64,000 bases of DNA, taken from assembly GCA_945860705.1 (NCBI GenBank), contig CAMART010000002.1, positions 1-64,000 of the forward strand, in the 5' to 3' direction. Every line of letters starts with the position of its first letter. Position 1 is the first letter of the stretch. Under the pieces are notes generated by a model that worked only from the letters and a program-made list of their open reading frames with translations, did not search any database and was not told the DNA's origin. Below are positions 1 through 9,020 of the stretch, piece after piece. Origin of the DNA: Chitinophaga pinensis (lineage in GTDB: Bacteria > Bacteroidota > Bacteroidia > Chitinophagales > CAMDFR01). Made by a program: the position numbers and the translations under genes.

Positions 1-2604
1 TTTGTTTTTAGCTTTTAGAATAATGGCATCCAGTTTTCTGACAGCATCCGTATAAAAATTCAATTGCTCGGTTAAGTCATTCAGCGCTTTTAAGTCGCCT
101 TTTGGTAAGTCTTTACTGCTGTTTTCGTCACTTTTCTTTCTTCGCTCATAGTAGTTTTTTAGTCTTTTGAGTGAGCCACTGATACTCACGGGCATATACT
201 CAGAGCTAGAGGTTTCGAGTAGGTTTTCGTATGTAGGTATTGCTTTATCAAATTCTGGCTTATTCATTTTGCCAAGATAGTTTACATAATGATAGAGCAG
301 TTGTATCTGTGTATATCCATCTACTTCATCTAGTTTTTGTTCATAGTAGTTTTGAGAGCTTGCATTCCCCCAACTTGAGTATACATCTGCTACTCCATTC
401 ACTATGCTACTATTGCTTTCCGATTCAAATGTTTTTGCATACTTCATAGCTTTTGTAGAGTCTATATTTGATATTGCAGACAAGGAAGTGCCTATTACTT
501 TATAGCTACTATCCTTTATTCCTATTTCGTATATGCTTATATTCTCTTTATTTTTTAGTTTACTCAATTTGTCTATTGCACTTGCACGTACCAGAGAGTG
601 TGGGTCTTGAGTAGCTAGTTCTTTTATTTTTGTGATTAAATCTGTAGAAGAAAAATTATTTACATTGATTTTATCTAATATTCTTTTTCTGATATACCAG
701 TGTTTATCGTTCAAAGCATTTTGTAAATACGATTGTATTTTTTCATCTTTTTGATATTTGATAAAATATTCTACTGCATCATATCTATCTCTAAAAACTG
801 TAGCATACAAGTATTGGTATTGATACCAATCTCCTGTTTTATTTTCGGTGATATCTGCTAAAAATACTTTGTTTGCATCTACATTTACAAGTAGCGGTTT
901 TTCTTTAGCAATATATTTAAATTGTTGTTTGCCTTTATATAAAAGCATATCGTAACTTTCTTTACCTGCGCTAGTGTATACAGCTACTTTCATAGGTAGT
1001 CTAAAATATTTTACACGTGCTCCTTCATTACTGTTTTTTTGAGTCACATCTATGATCATGGTGTCTTGTACATAGGTATATTTTATATCAATAGCTGGGT
1101 GCCCACTATTGTAATACCATTGATTGAAAAACCAATTTAAGTCCTCGCCACTTACTGCCTCAAATGCCATTCTCAATTGCGGAACTTCTGCAGATTTGAA
1201 TTGATTTTCTGTTAGGTATTTTTTGATGCCTGCAAAAAATATTTCATCCCCTAAATAATCTCTAAGCATATGCAGAATGCATCCTCCTTTTTCATAACTA
1301 TGTCTATCAAACATATCATCAGGATTTTCATAATCAAAACGCACTAAGTCGACTTGTTTTGTCTCCGCTTCTTGAAAATATTTTTTTCTGTTTTCAAGCA
1401 TTTCTATATCAGCATCTTCTCTACCATATTTATGGTCTACCCAAAGATATTCTCCGTATGTAGCAAATGATTCGTTGAGCGTAAGATTGCTCCAGCTTTC
1501 GCAAGTTACTAGGTCTCCAAACCAATGATGAAAAAGTTCATGAGCAATAATGGTTTCATAGTTTCCATCTATCATTTCTCTTTTAGTTTTATTGAGTGCA
1601 TCGAAGTGAGTTACTGCGCTGGTGTTTTCCATAGCACCACTTACAAATTCACGCACTATTACTTGCCCATATTTATCCCAAGCAAAATCTACTCCTAGTT
1701 CTTTAGAAAAATATTCGAGCATTTCAGGAGTATTTCCAAAAATATCACGAGCATATGGAGTATATTCATGTTCGGTATAATATGTCACCTCTTTGCCTCT
1801 CCAGCTATCTTTGGTGATATCAAACGGACCTACAATCATCACTGCCAGATAAGGAGGATGAGACTTGTCTTGTTTCCAATAATCGGTGCGAGTAGCATCA
1901 TTATTTTTTACAGAAGAGATTAATATTCCATTTGATAAAGTGACCATAGTATCAGGCACAGTCATATATATTTCTTGAGTCGTTCTTTGGTTTGGAGCAT
2001 CCAATGTAGGAAACCAACATGAGTTGGCTTCAACTTCACCTTGTGTCCACACTTCGGTTGGTTGTCTTTTGTTTTTGCCATCGCTATTGATATAGTAAAG
2101 CCCTTTATTATCTGTGATAGCAGTTCCTCCATTTACTTTTAGTTCGTTTGGCTTAGAAGTATAGTTTACTACTATAGAATATTTTTCTTCTTTGGTATAT
2201 GTTTTATCTAGAGTTATTATTAGATGCATAGAGTCTCTATAGTCAAAGCTTAATGTTTTGCCATTTGAAGATGTTACACTATTTATATTCATTCCTTTTG
2301 CATCAAGCACTAAAATATTTTGTGGTTTGAAGTGCGGTTTTACAGTGATAGTAGCTTCGCCATATAAATATTGTTTTTGAAAATCAAATTTCACTTTCAA
2401 TAAAGTATGAATCAAGTCAGTAATGATAGGTTCGCTTGCTTTATAATTGCTTATAGATTTTTTACCAGTGACAACTACGGCGTCTAAAACGATACTATCG
2501 TCTTTTTTCGAACCTATTCTTTTTGGTTTGTTTAGTGTACATGAGCCAATAACTATTGTATAAATCAGCATCAATGCTATATTGTATATCCAAATCTTTT
2601 TCAT
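1..2604 (-). CDS. M1 family zinc aminopeptidase, lipoprotein, 3' end beyond window
   Basis: Cell-envelope metallopeptidase that removes N-terminal residues from peptides. The frame is open from the ATG at 2604 to the left edge (868 codons) and the stop lies outside the window. The N-terminus begins MKKIWIYNIALMLIYTIVIG followed by SC, a lipobox, so it is probably an anchored lipoprotein. The substrate motif GAMEN is at residues 323-327; the zinc motif HELFH is at 355-359 followed by HW, with the third ligand Glu378 in NLTLNE, the M1 spacing of 18 residues. The part after about residue 600 is helical and HEAT/ARM-like, as in the M1 C-terminal domain. All catalytic signatures are present. It is divergent from the biotin carrier gene on the right. 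Family assignment is firm; substrate preference cannot be read from the sequence. Confidence 0.95.
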   Translation of the reverse strand, partial: MKKIWIYNIALMLIYTIVIGSCTLNKPKRIGSKKDDSIVLDAVVVTGKKSISNYKASEPIITDLIHTLLKVKFDFQKQYLYGEATITVKPHFKPQNILVLDAKGMNINSVTSSNGKTLSFDYRDSMHLIITLDKTYTKEEKYSIVVNYTSKPNELKVNGGTAITDNKGLYYINSDGKNKRQPTEVWTQGEVEANSCWFPTLDAPNQRTTQEIYMTVPDTMVTLSNGILISSVKNNDATRTDYWKQDKSHPPYLAVMIVGPFDITKDSWRGKEVTYYTEHEYTPYARDIFGNTPEMLEYFSKELGVDFAWDKYGQVIVREFVSGAMENTSAVTHFDALNKTKREMIDGNYETIIAHELFHHWFGDLVTCESWSNLTLNESFATYGEYLWVDHKYGREDADIEMLENRKKYFQEAETKQVDLVRFDYENPDDMFDRHSYEKGGCILHMLRDYLGDEIFFAGIKKYLTENQFKSAEVPQLRMAFEAVSGEDLNWFFNQWYYNSGHPAIDIKYTYVQDTMIIDVTQKNSNEGARVKYFRLPMKVAVYTSAGKESYDMLLYKGKQQFKYIAKEKPLLVNVDANKVFLADITENKTGDWYQYQYLYATVFRDRYDAVEYFIKYQKDEKIQSYLQNALNDKHWYIRKRILDKINVNNFSSTDLITKIKELATQDPHSLVRASAIDKLSKLKNKENISIYEIGIKDSSYKVIGTSLSAISNIDSTKAMKYAKTFESESNSSIVNGVADVYSSWGNASSQNYYEQKLDEVDGYTQIQLLYHYVNYLGKMNKPEFDKAIPTYENLLETSSSEYMPVSISGSLKRLKNYYERRKKSDENSSKDLPKGDLKALNDLTEQLNFYTDAVRKLDAIILKAKNK

Positions 2605-2641
2605 AAAGCAAAGGTATAAGTATAAATTCTAAATATTAACC

Positions 2642-2800
2642 CAAATTACGTGATAGGATTTTAGTCCTGAAACTTCGGGACGAGAATTCTAGCATGTTAG
2701 TTGAGTTAATCCCGTTTTAGTGTTTGTTTCAATAATTTTTAATTTATTGAAATACAAACACTTTGACGATTCAGTATTTCTAATGCTGAATATGGGATTT
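2642..2800 (+). repeat. Dispersed hairpin-rich intergenic repeat, copy A
   Basis: This segment matches, in inverted orientation, the segment at 36445-36691. Shared blocks are the start CAAATTACRTGATAGGATTT, the block ATTCTAGCATGTTAGTTG, the hairpin at 2721-2760 (15-bp stem with a 2-base bulge) and the hairpin at 2770-2790 (arms TTCAGTATT and AATGCTGAA). Copy A lacks about 100 bases that copy B has between the outer blocks. No ORF of note lies within it. Its function is unknown. Confidence 0.8.
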
Positions 2801-2847
2801 AGATAGATGGAAAAATTGATGAGATTTCATAAATATAGAATAATTGT

Positions 2848-2892
2848 ATTTATTTGATTTGGTCAAATAAATGAAAACATGTCCTGTTTTCA
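2848..2892. other. Two back-to-back hairpins upstream of the biotin carrier gene
   Basis: The first hairpin has perfect arms ATTTATTTGA (2848-2857) and TCAAATAAAT (2863-2872). The second has arms TGAAAACA (2872-2879) and TGTTTTCA (2885-2892). They sit 40-85 bases before the ATG at 2933, so they could lie in a leader or be operator sites. There is no T-run typical of a terminator directly after either. This is a structural observation only. Confidence 0.5.
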
Positions 2893-2932
2893 CTATTTTA
2901 TTCTAATTTTACCAAATAATTGAACATACCAT

Positions 2933-3421
2933 ATGTACAAAGTAAAAGTAAACGAGCACCATCTATTTGAAATAGATAAGAATAATATCAACAATCAAGA
3001 AGAAAAATTTGATAGCATCGTTGTAAAAGATGGTGAATTTCATATTATACACAACCATAAATCTTATACAGCTACTGTTTTGGATGCCAACTATACAGAA
3101 AAAACTTTTTTGATTAGAGTAAATAACAACGAGTACAATATTCAAGTACAAGATAAATTTGATATATTGCTACAACAACTTGGAATGGGGAACTTAAAAA
3201 ACAAAAAAGTCAATCAAATAAAAGCTCCGATGCCAGGTCTTGTTTTAAGATTTGAAAAAAATATTGGTGACACCATAAAAAAAGGTGAAAGTGTACTGAT
3301 ACTTGAAGCTATGAAAATGGAAAACATGATTAAAAGCCCAGGTGACGCAGTGATAAAAAACATCTTAGTGAAAACAGGACAAGCTGTAGAAAAAAACCAA
3401 ATACTCATCGAACTAGAATAG
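2933..3421 (+). CDS. Biotin carboxyl carrier protein of an acyl-CoA carboxylase
   Basis: Carries the biotin that shuttles carboxyl groups between a biotin carboxylase and a carboxyltransferase (acetyl- or propionyl-CoA carboxylase type). Residues about 96-162 form a biotinyl/lipoyl domain: APMPGLV, then EAMKMEN with the biotinylated lysine at residue 128, then the closing beta strands ending ILIELE. The first 90 residues are the less conserved N-terminal extension seen in the oxaloacetate decarboxylase/propionyl-CoA carboxylase type. The partner subunits are not in the window. The RluA gene follows after 26 bases on the same strand, so the two may be cotranscribed. The domain assignment is certain; which carboxylase it serves is not. 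Confidence 0.93.
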   Translation: MYKVKVNEHHLFEIDKNNINNQEEKFDSIVVKDGEFHIIHNHKSYTATVLDANYTEKTFLIRVNNNEYNIQVQDKFDILLQQLGMGNLKNKKVNQIKAPMPGLVLRFEKNIGDTIKKGESVLILEAMKMENMIKSPGDAVIKNILVKTGQAVEKNQILIELE

Positions 3422-3447
3422 ATTTTTCTATTCAATAAAAATACAAC

Positions 3448-4146
3448 ATGTTACATACAGACTTAAAAATACTTTTTGAAGACAATCACCTGTTAGCTGT
3501 AAATAAGCCAGCAGGAGTAATAGTACAAGCGGATAAGTCGGGAGATGTAAGCTTAGAAGATTTAGTAAAAAGATACTTAAAACTAAAATATAATAAACCA
3601 GGAGACGCATACCTAGGAATATCTCATAGAATAGACAGACCAGTAAGTGGCGTGGTGCTTATGTGTAAGACTAGCAAAGCATTAGAACGAATCAATGAGA
3701 TGTTCAGAGAACGTCAAGTAAAAAAAACGTATTGGGCAGTTGTAAAAAATTTGCCAGAACAATTAAGCGATACACTTATACATTGGTTGATAAGAGATAC
3801 AGAAAAAAACAAATCAAAGGTTTTTAATAAAGAAGTAAATAACTCTCAACGCTGTGAACTAGAATATAAACATATAGCTAGTAGTAGCAATTATCATTTA
3901 TTAGAAGTCAACCCTCTTACAGGTAGACATCATCAAATAAGATGTCAGCTAGCTAAAATTGGATGTAGTATAAAAGGAGACTTGAAATACGGCGCAGCTA
4001 GAAGCAATGAAGATGGCTCTATTCATTTACATGCTAGAAAACTTGAATTTATACACCCAGTAACTAAAGAAAAAATTACCATCAAAGCTAGACCTCCAAT
4101 AGATCCTGTTTGGGATTATTTTATGGAAAGCCAAGGAAATAGATAA
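3448..4146 (+). CDS. RluA family pseudouridine synthase
   Basis: Converts uridine to pseudouridine in rRNA or tRNA. The catalytic motif HRIDRPVSG (residues 60-68) places the nucleophilic aspartate at residue 63; a typical RluA family motif is HRLDRxTSG. The downstream motif TGRHHQIR is the conserved RNA-binding/structural motif of the family. At 232 residues it lacks an N-terminal S4 domain, like the shorter RluA/RluC-type members. The target base cannot be predicted. It follows the biotin carrier gene by 26 bases and is followed by an envelope protein 9 bases on, so the three genes look like one transcript. Confidence 0.93.
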   Translation: MLHTDLKILFEDNHLLAVNKPAGVIVQADKSGDVSLEDLVKRYLKLKYNKPGDAYLGISHRIDRPVSGVVLMCKTSKALERINEMFRERQVKKTYWAVVKNLPEQLSDTLIHWLIRDTEKNKSKVFNKEVNNSQRCELEYKHIASSSNYHLLEVNPLTGRHHQIRCQLAKIGCSIKGDLKYGAARSNEDGSIHLHARKLEFIHPVTKEKITIKARPPIDPVWDYFMESQGNR

Positions 4147-4155
4147 TAGTTATAG

Positions 4156-4872
4156 ATGCTTAGAGTTTTTCTTTTTATAAGTAGTTTGTTTTTTCTATGT
4201 CAAATAGGAATTGCTCAAAACTCATATAATAAAGACACTTGGAAAAAACAAACTTTTAAAAAGTATAAATTCATTGCTGGTTTTGACAATAGAAATTCTC
4301 TAATAGAGCAAAATAGTACTTCTTTTATGGGTTTAAAAGCAGGAGTAGAAATAAATAACAGAGGAAGAGTAGGTGCTGGATTTTATTTTACTAATAAAGG
4401 AGTATATGCCACTAATCAAAAGTGGGCAAAAATACCCGATCAATTATTCAATTCAAGAACTAAGTTTTATTACTTTTCAGTGTTTGGTGAGTACATAGCT
4501 CTTAGAAAAATAAGATGGGAAATATCGCTCCCTGCACACTTAGGTTTTGGATGGGCCAAAGAACGATTTTACAGATTACCACAAGTTACTTTTATAGGAA
4601 AAGACAGAGAGTTTGTTAGTTTGATGGAACTGAGTGCGGTAGTCAACTTCAGAACATGCAGATGGTTTGGCCTAGGCCTAGGATTAGGATATAGATTTAT
4701 TCTAAACAGAAACGACTTATTAAGAACTTCTTATAATGCACCTATTACCATTTTTAGACTGAAATTTTATTTTAACGAATTGTATTACTTAATCAAATAT
4801 AAGTCTGAACAACCCAATACAAAGCTTTATAAAATAAGAAATAAATTCAAATCAAAGTCTAATAATCAATAA
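4156..4872 (+). CDS. Predicted outer-membrane beta-barrel protein, unrecognised family
   Basis: I do not recognise a named family. The product has a clear signal peptide (MLRVFLFISSLFFLCQIGIA, cleavage near residue 20) and then about 200 residues rich in alternating aromatic and glycine residues, for example GAGFYF, FGLGLGLGYRF and IFRLKFYF, the pattern of transmembrane beta strands of a small outer-membrane barrel. The C-terminal 25 residues are lysine- and asparagine-rich and probably unstructured. It starts 9 bases after the pseudouridine synthase stop, suggesting cotranscription. The barrel prediction rests on residue pattern alone. Confidence 0.75.
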   Translation: MLRVFLFISSLFFLCQIGIAQNSYNKDTWKKQTFKKYKFIAGFDNRNSLIEQNSTSFMGLKAGVEINNRGRVGAGFYFTNKGVYATNQKWAKIPDQLFNSRTKFYYFSVFGEYIALRKIRWEISLPAHLGFGWAKERFYRLPQVTFIGKDREFVSLMELSAVVNFRTCRWFGLGLGLGYRFILNRNDLLRTSYNAPITIFRLKFYFNELYYLIKYKSEQPNTKLYKIRNKFKSKSNNQ

Positions 4873-4912
4873 ATTATTTCACATATTTATAAAACTACTT
4901 TAATTTAGCATT

Positions 4913-5347
4913 ATGAAAAAAATGATTTTAAAACTTTGCATCTCTATTTTAGCAATTATTATTGCAGTGTGGGTTCTTCCAGGAGTCACTATCTATGGAT
5001 TAGGACATTCAATAGATAGTATCTCACTTACTGGACTAAAGTATGCAACATTTTTAGCCATATTGTTGTCTTTATTAAACGTAACCGTAAAACCAATATT
5101 AAAAGTTCTGTCTTTTCCGTTTACAATCGTTACTTTAGGCTTATTTCTATTTGTAATCAACGCTTTAGTAGTTCTTTTAGCTGATTGGATGATGGATTCT
5201 GTTAAAATCAATGGATTTTTCTGGGCACTAATATTTTCAATCTTTATTACAGTTGTAAACTGGTTTATGATCAAAATATTTGGAATAGATGAAAAAGAAT
5301 CAAAAAAAACAAAGCTACTAGACCAATACGGAAAGGAAATCAATTAA
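4913..5347 (+). CDS. Phage holin family 4 (PF04020-type) small membrane protein
   Basis: A 144-residue inner-membrane protein with four hydrophobic segments (about residues 5-24, 40-62, 65-90 and 98-120). The motif NVTVKPILKVLSFPFTIVTL followed by GLFLFVINALVVLLADW is characteristic of the widespread PF04020 family (YvlD-like), called phage holin family 4 although members are mostly chromosomal and not lytic. The C-terminus is charged (KESKKTKLLDQYGKE). The function of the family is unknown. No phage genes are nearby, so a holin role is unlikely. Confidence 0.9.
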   Translation: MKKMILKLCISILAIIIAVWVLPGVTIYGLGHSIDSISLTGLKYATFLAILLSLLNVTVKPILKVLSFPFTIVTLGLFLFVINALVVLLADWMMDSVKINGFFWALIFSIFITVVNWFMIKIFGIDEKESKKTKLLDQYGKEIN

Positions 5348-5395
5348 TTATTCGTCCTAGATATTTCAAACTAAATACAAACCAAACACTTTTTA

Positions 5396-7441
5396 ATGAA
5401 ACAGATTTCACGCTTATCATTCATTTTTACATTCATTTTTTTACTAATCAACCATTTATCAGCACAAATCAATAGATGTGCTACTGTGGAGCATATCAAT
5501 GAAGAAAACAGAATCAACCCATTATACAAAGAACAATTAAGAGTAGCAAAAGAACAAGCAAAATCATGGGAAGATGCTCATACAGGAGAAGGCAGTAGAG
5601 TTGTGATAAGAATACCAGTTGTTTTTCACGTGATGCACAATGGTGAAGCAATTGGAACCAAGCCAAATGTAAATGATGCACAAATAATATCTCAAATAGA
5701 CCAATTAAATAAAGATTTTAGAAAAACAAATTCAGACACCAATCTGGTTCCAGCTGTTTGGAAATCGTTGGCGTCAGATTGTGAAATAGAATTTTGTTTA
5801 GCAAGTACAGATCCATCAGGTAATCCTACTATTGGGATTAATAGAATTAATATGGGAACTGGTACTTGGTCAGATACAAGAAAACCTACTACAATATGGG
5901 ATAGGTCTAAATATTTAAATATTTGGGTTGCAGAAATAGGAGGTGGTACTTTAGGATATGCTACACTTCCTGGAGGCGGGGCCACAAATGATGGAGTAGT
6001 AATTTCTCCAGATTATTTTGGAGTAGGAGGTACTTCTGTTTCACCGTATAATAAAGGTAGAACAGGTACACATGAAGTGGGTCACTGGTTAGGTTTAGAA
6101 CATATTTGGGGAGACGATGGTACAGCATGTACAGGTTCTGATGGTGTCACAGATACTCCTAATCAAGCAGGTCAAAATTTTGGATGTCCTACATTTCCAA
6201 AAACAGATGCATGTTCTGGTACTTCACCAGGAGTTATGTTTATGAATTATATGGATTATACTAATGATGGATGTATGTATATGTTCACAGCAGGACAAAA
6301 AGCAAAAATGGTATCTGTATTAAATACTTCGAGAGCAAGTATTAAAACAAGTACTGGTTGTGGAGCTATTGCTACTATTGCAGTTTCAGGTACAGTGATT
6401 GATGCTTCATCGAGTATGCCAGTAGCTAATGCTAAAGTATTATTTAAAGGCGCTAGTGATATAGAAGTAACGACTAATGGGAGCGGCGCTTTCACAGCAA
6501 ATGTTGTTGCTGGTTCTTATGATGTATATGCTGGCAAATGGGGTTATATGATAAACCAATTTATAACCGGTGCGTTATACACTACTGCAACAAGTGGTAT
6601 TACTATTCCAATTCAAAACGGTAGATATTATGACGACTACACATTAAATTATAATTGGACTACGGCATCTACAGCTACAGCAGGTGCATGGCTTAGAAAT
6701 ATTCCTATAGGAGCTACTAATGGTGGCGCAAACACCCAAACAGATGCAGACGTTACAAGCGATTATACCGATAAGTGTTTTATTACTGGAAACGGCACAG
6801 TGGGTGGCGCAGCAGGTGCAGCAGATGTAGATGGAGGTACTGTTACTCTTACATCTCCTTCATTTGACCTTTCAAGTGCAGCAAATCCATATATCAAATG
6901 TTTTGTATGGTTTTATAATGGAGGAGGCACAGGCACTATAAATGATAATGCAAAAATTAAATTAAGCAATGGTATCACTACAGTAGAAGCAAAAAATATA
7001 GTTTTTACTGGAGTTGAAAACAATTGGGCATATACAATCATACACCTATCAGATTTCCTTACACTGACAAGTGAGATGAATTTTATACTAGAAGCATCTG
7101 ATATTGGAACAGGTCACCTAGTAGAAGCAGGTATCGATCAATTCGAAATAGTAGATTCATTTGGAGTATCTATTAATGACCCTATAGATAATTCGATCTT
7201 AGTTTATCCAAACCCTACTAAAGACATTGTAAATATTCAAATAAATAATTCAAATTACGATTTACATAGTATTCAGATAGTTTCAGCATTGGGTGAAATC
7301 GTATATACAAATGAGTTTATAAATACTCAAAATACTAATACTATAGCTATCAATACAGATATGTGGCAAAGCGGAGTATACTTTATAAAATACACTAATA
7401 CATTAAAGGCCTCAAAGACAATTAGATTCGTCAAATATTAA
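5396..7441 (+). CDS. Secreted M43 (pappalysin/cytophagalysin-like) zinc metalloprotease with T9SS C-terminal domain
   Basis: Extracellular protease exported by Sec and then the type IX system. A signal peptide ends near residue 23 (LSAQ). The zinc motif HEVGHWLGLEH lies at residues 226-236 and the Met-turn MNYMDYTND near 283-291, both diagnostic of metzincin family M43. A carboxypeptidase-regulatory-like beta domain follows (VSGTVIDASSSMPVANAKV, about residues 325-380), then a region of beta-sandwich type. The final about 80 residues start with ILVYPNPTKDIVNIQI and end in RFVKY, a type A T9SS sorting domain. Catalytic residues are intact. A stem-loop terminator follows at 7466. It is a monocistronic unit as far as spacing shows. 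Confidence 0.93.
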   Translation: MKQISRLSFIFTFIFLLINHLSAQINRCATVEHINEENRINPLYKEQLRVAKEQAKSWEDAHTGEGSRVVIRIPVVFHVMHNGEAIGTKPNVNDAQIISQIDQLNKDFRKTNSDTNLVPAVWKSLASDCEIEFCLASTDPSGNPTIGINRINMGTGTWSDTRKPTTIWDRSKYLNIWVAEIGGGTLGYATLPGGGATNDGVVISPDYFGVGGTSVSPYNKGRTGTHEVGHWLGLEHIWGDDGTACTGSDGVTDTPNQAGQNFGCPTFPKTDACSGTSPGVMFMNYMDYTNDGCMYMFTAGQKAKMVSVLNTSRASIKTSTGCGAIATIAVSGTVIDASSSMPVANAKVLFKGASDIEVTTNGSGAFTANVVAGSYDVYAGKWGYMINQFITGALYTTATSGITIPIQNGRYYDDYTLNYNWTTASTATAGAWLRNIPIGATNGGANTQTDADVTSDYTDKCFITGNGTVGGAAGAADVDGGTVTLTSPSFDLSSAANPYIKCFVWFYNGGGTGTINDNAKIKLSNGITTVEAKNIVFTGVENNWAYTIIHLSDFLTLTSEMNFILEASDIGTGHLVEAGIDQFEIVDSFGVSINDPIDNSILVYPNPTKDIVNIQINNSNYDLHSIQIVSALGEIVYTNEFINTQNTNTIAINTDMWQSGVYFIKYTNTLKASKTIRFVKY

Positions 7442-7465
7442 GAAATATTTTTAATAAAAATAATT

Positions 7466-7501
7466 AATAGGATTGGTATTTTTGTCAATCCTATTTTTTT
7501 T
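7466..7501 (+). terminator. Intrinsic terminator of the M43 protease gene
   Basis: Arms AATAGGATTG (7466-7475) and CAATCCTATT (7486-7495) pair perfectly around a 10-base loop and run into eight T residues. It lies 25 bases after the protease stop. Confidence 0.85.
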
Positions 7502-7545
7502 GGCATTTTTGTTGAAGTGTTCAATATATAAACATAAATATTAAT

Positions 7546-8109
7546 ATGAAAAATCAGTTTTGTCTAATCAATTTTAAAAGTCTTGCATTCCTATTTGTTA
7601 CTTCTATACTAATATCAAGTTGTGCAAACTTTGTCCCATTTACAAGTTCTTTACAAAAACAATATAATCTTAAAGATGAAGATTTGAACAAAATACAGTT
7701 TTATAATTCTGATGATATTGTACTCTATAAAGATGTAAGTAGTAGTGGTAGACCTACTATAAAAGGAGGAAAAATAAAAGTAATAGATGGTAGAGAAGTA
7801 GAAGAAATCACTATCAAAGGCATGACCAAAGGAGTAGCAATAAACAATGAAAATATGGTTAAAAAACTAGGTGTAAGTTTTGAGATAAATGACAATTATT
7901 TCTTAAGTTTTGGTGAAAATCCAAAATTTAATAATAAATATTGTCTTTTTGCGAGCAATTGGAGTAACAATATTGGAGAAATTACGTATAACGGAGAAAA
8001 GTACAATACACCCGCACAAAGTGGTAGGGTATATTTACTAATTAATGTAAAAAAACTTCAAAAACTAGATTCCAATACGCGCATAGCTAAGGGTCGGAAA
8101 ATTAAATAA
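7546..8109 (+). CDS. Putative lipoprotein, unrecognised
   Basis: No family recognised. The N-terminus has a long hydrophobic stretch (LAFLFVTSILISSC) ending in a lipobox, so a lipid-anchored envelope protein is likely, with the mature part starting at Cys about residue 26. The remaining about 160 residues are mixed alpha/beta with repeated KGG/KG turns and no catalytic motif that I can see. It ends 2 bases before the MORN-repeat gene start, so the two are almost certainly translated from one message and may act together at the envelope. Confidence 0.75.
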   Translation: MKNQFCLINFKSLAFLFVTSILISSCANFVPFTSSLQKQYNLKDEDLNKIQFYNSDDIVLYKDVSSSGRPTIKGGKIKVIDGREVEEITIKGMTKGVAINNENMVKKLGVSFEINDNYFLSFGENPKFNNKYCLFASNWSNNIGEITYNGEKYNTPAQSGRVYLLINVKKLQKLDSNTRIAKGRKIK

Positions 8110-8111
8110 TT

Positions 8112-8969
8112 ATGAAATCATTAAGTCTTGTATTAATATTAATAATAAATTTAAATTATGTAATTAAAGCACAAGGACTTATGGCTCTTAAACCTAATAC
8201 GATATCTACCGTTGATGACAATTATATAGATGGAGTATATGAAGGAAAACTAGACAACAGAGGAAAAAAAGATGGATATGGCATAGCTAAACACAATAAA
8301 GGGTATGTTTATCAGGGCAATTGGAAAGATGATGTAAAAAGCGGTTTTGGTAAAGCCATTTTTCCTAATGGAGAAACATACGAAGGATATTGGGAAAACA
8401 ATATGAGAAATGGAAAAGGTACCTATGTATTTGCATCAGGAGATAAATATATAGGAGATTTTAATAATAATAAAATACATGGAGAAGGCACTTATTATTA
8501 TACTTCAGGAGATAAATATATTGGACAGTTTGAATATGGTAAAATCTCTGGACACGGAGTAGTTTATTATAAAAGTGGAGATAGATTTGAGGGCTCTTTT
8601 ATAGATGGAACTAGAACAGGACCTGGAAAATATTTTTATAACGATGGCAAAATATATGAAGGAGCATTTATAGACAACCAAAAATCAGGCAAAGGAACCC
8701 TGTATTTTCCTGATGGGAGCAAGTATGTAGGAGATTTTGTCAATAACAAACGAACCGGGTGGGGAATTTATACCTACGCAAATGGCGATTATTACGAAGG
8801 AGATTTTGTTAATGGTAAGTTTGAAGGCAAAGGAACTTACTACTTTGTAGATGGAGATAAATACACAGGAGGGTGGAAAGCAAACCAAAAAGATGGTGAC
8901 GGATTTTATGAAAGAAGCGATAAAGAAGTAATTGCAAAAAAATATTCTATGGGCGTGGAAATTAAATAA
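8112..8969 (+). CDS. Secreted MORN-repeat protein (about ten repeats)
   Basis: After a signal peptide (MKSLSLVLILIINLNYVIKA) the protein is an almost uninterrupted series of MORN units of about 23 residues with the pattern YEGxWxxxxxxGxG, for example YEGYWENNMRNGKG, YIGDFNNNKIHGEG and YVGDFVNNKRTGWG; I count ten between about residues 38 and 270. MORN arrays form elongated beta-solenoids used in protein or lipid binding; no enzyme domain is attached. The partner may be the lipoprotein encoded 2 bases upstream. The repeat assignment is certain, the biological role unknown. Confidence 0.9.
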   Translation: MKSLSLVLILIINLNYVIKAQGLMALKPNTISTVDDNYIDGVYEGKLDNRGKKDGYGIAKHNKGYVYQGNWKDDVKSGFGKAIFPNGETYEGYWENNMRNGKGTYVFASGDKYIGDFNNNKIHGEGTYYYTSGDKYIGQFEYGKISGHGVVYYKSGDRFEGSFIDGTRTGPGKYFYNDGKIYEGAFIDNQKSGKGTLYFPDGSKYVGDFVNNKRTGWGIYTYANGDYYEGDFVNGKFEGKGTYYFVDGDKYTGGWKANQKDGDGFYERSDKEVIAKKYSMGVEIK

Positions 8970-8993
8970 TTTTTTTATCAAATTTTTTTTGTA

Positions 8994-9001
8994 TATATTT
9001 G
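8994..9001 (+). promoter_or_regulatory. Bacteroidota-type -7 element upstream of rimP
   Basis: TATATTTG matches the TAnnTTTG -7 consensus of the phylum's primary sigma factor. The expected start of transcription, about 7 bases downstream, gives a leader of about 50 bases holding the palindrome at 9021-9048. The -33 TTTG is not clear; only a T-run is present at that distance. Confidence 0.6.
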
Positions 9002-9020
9002 CAGTCAATTAGCGGATGAA

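Noticed and set aside
4913-5347. Prophage holin
   Set aside because: The family name mentions holins, but no phage genes, endolysin or integration sites are near; the family is a common chromosomal one.
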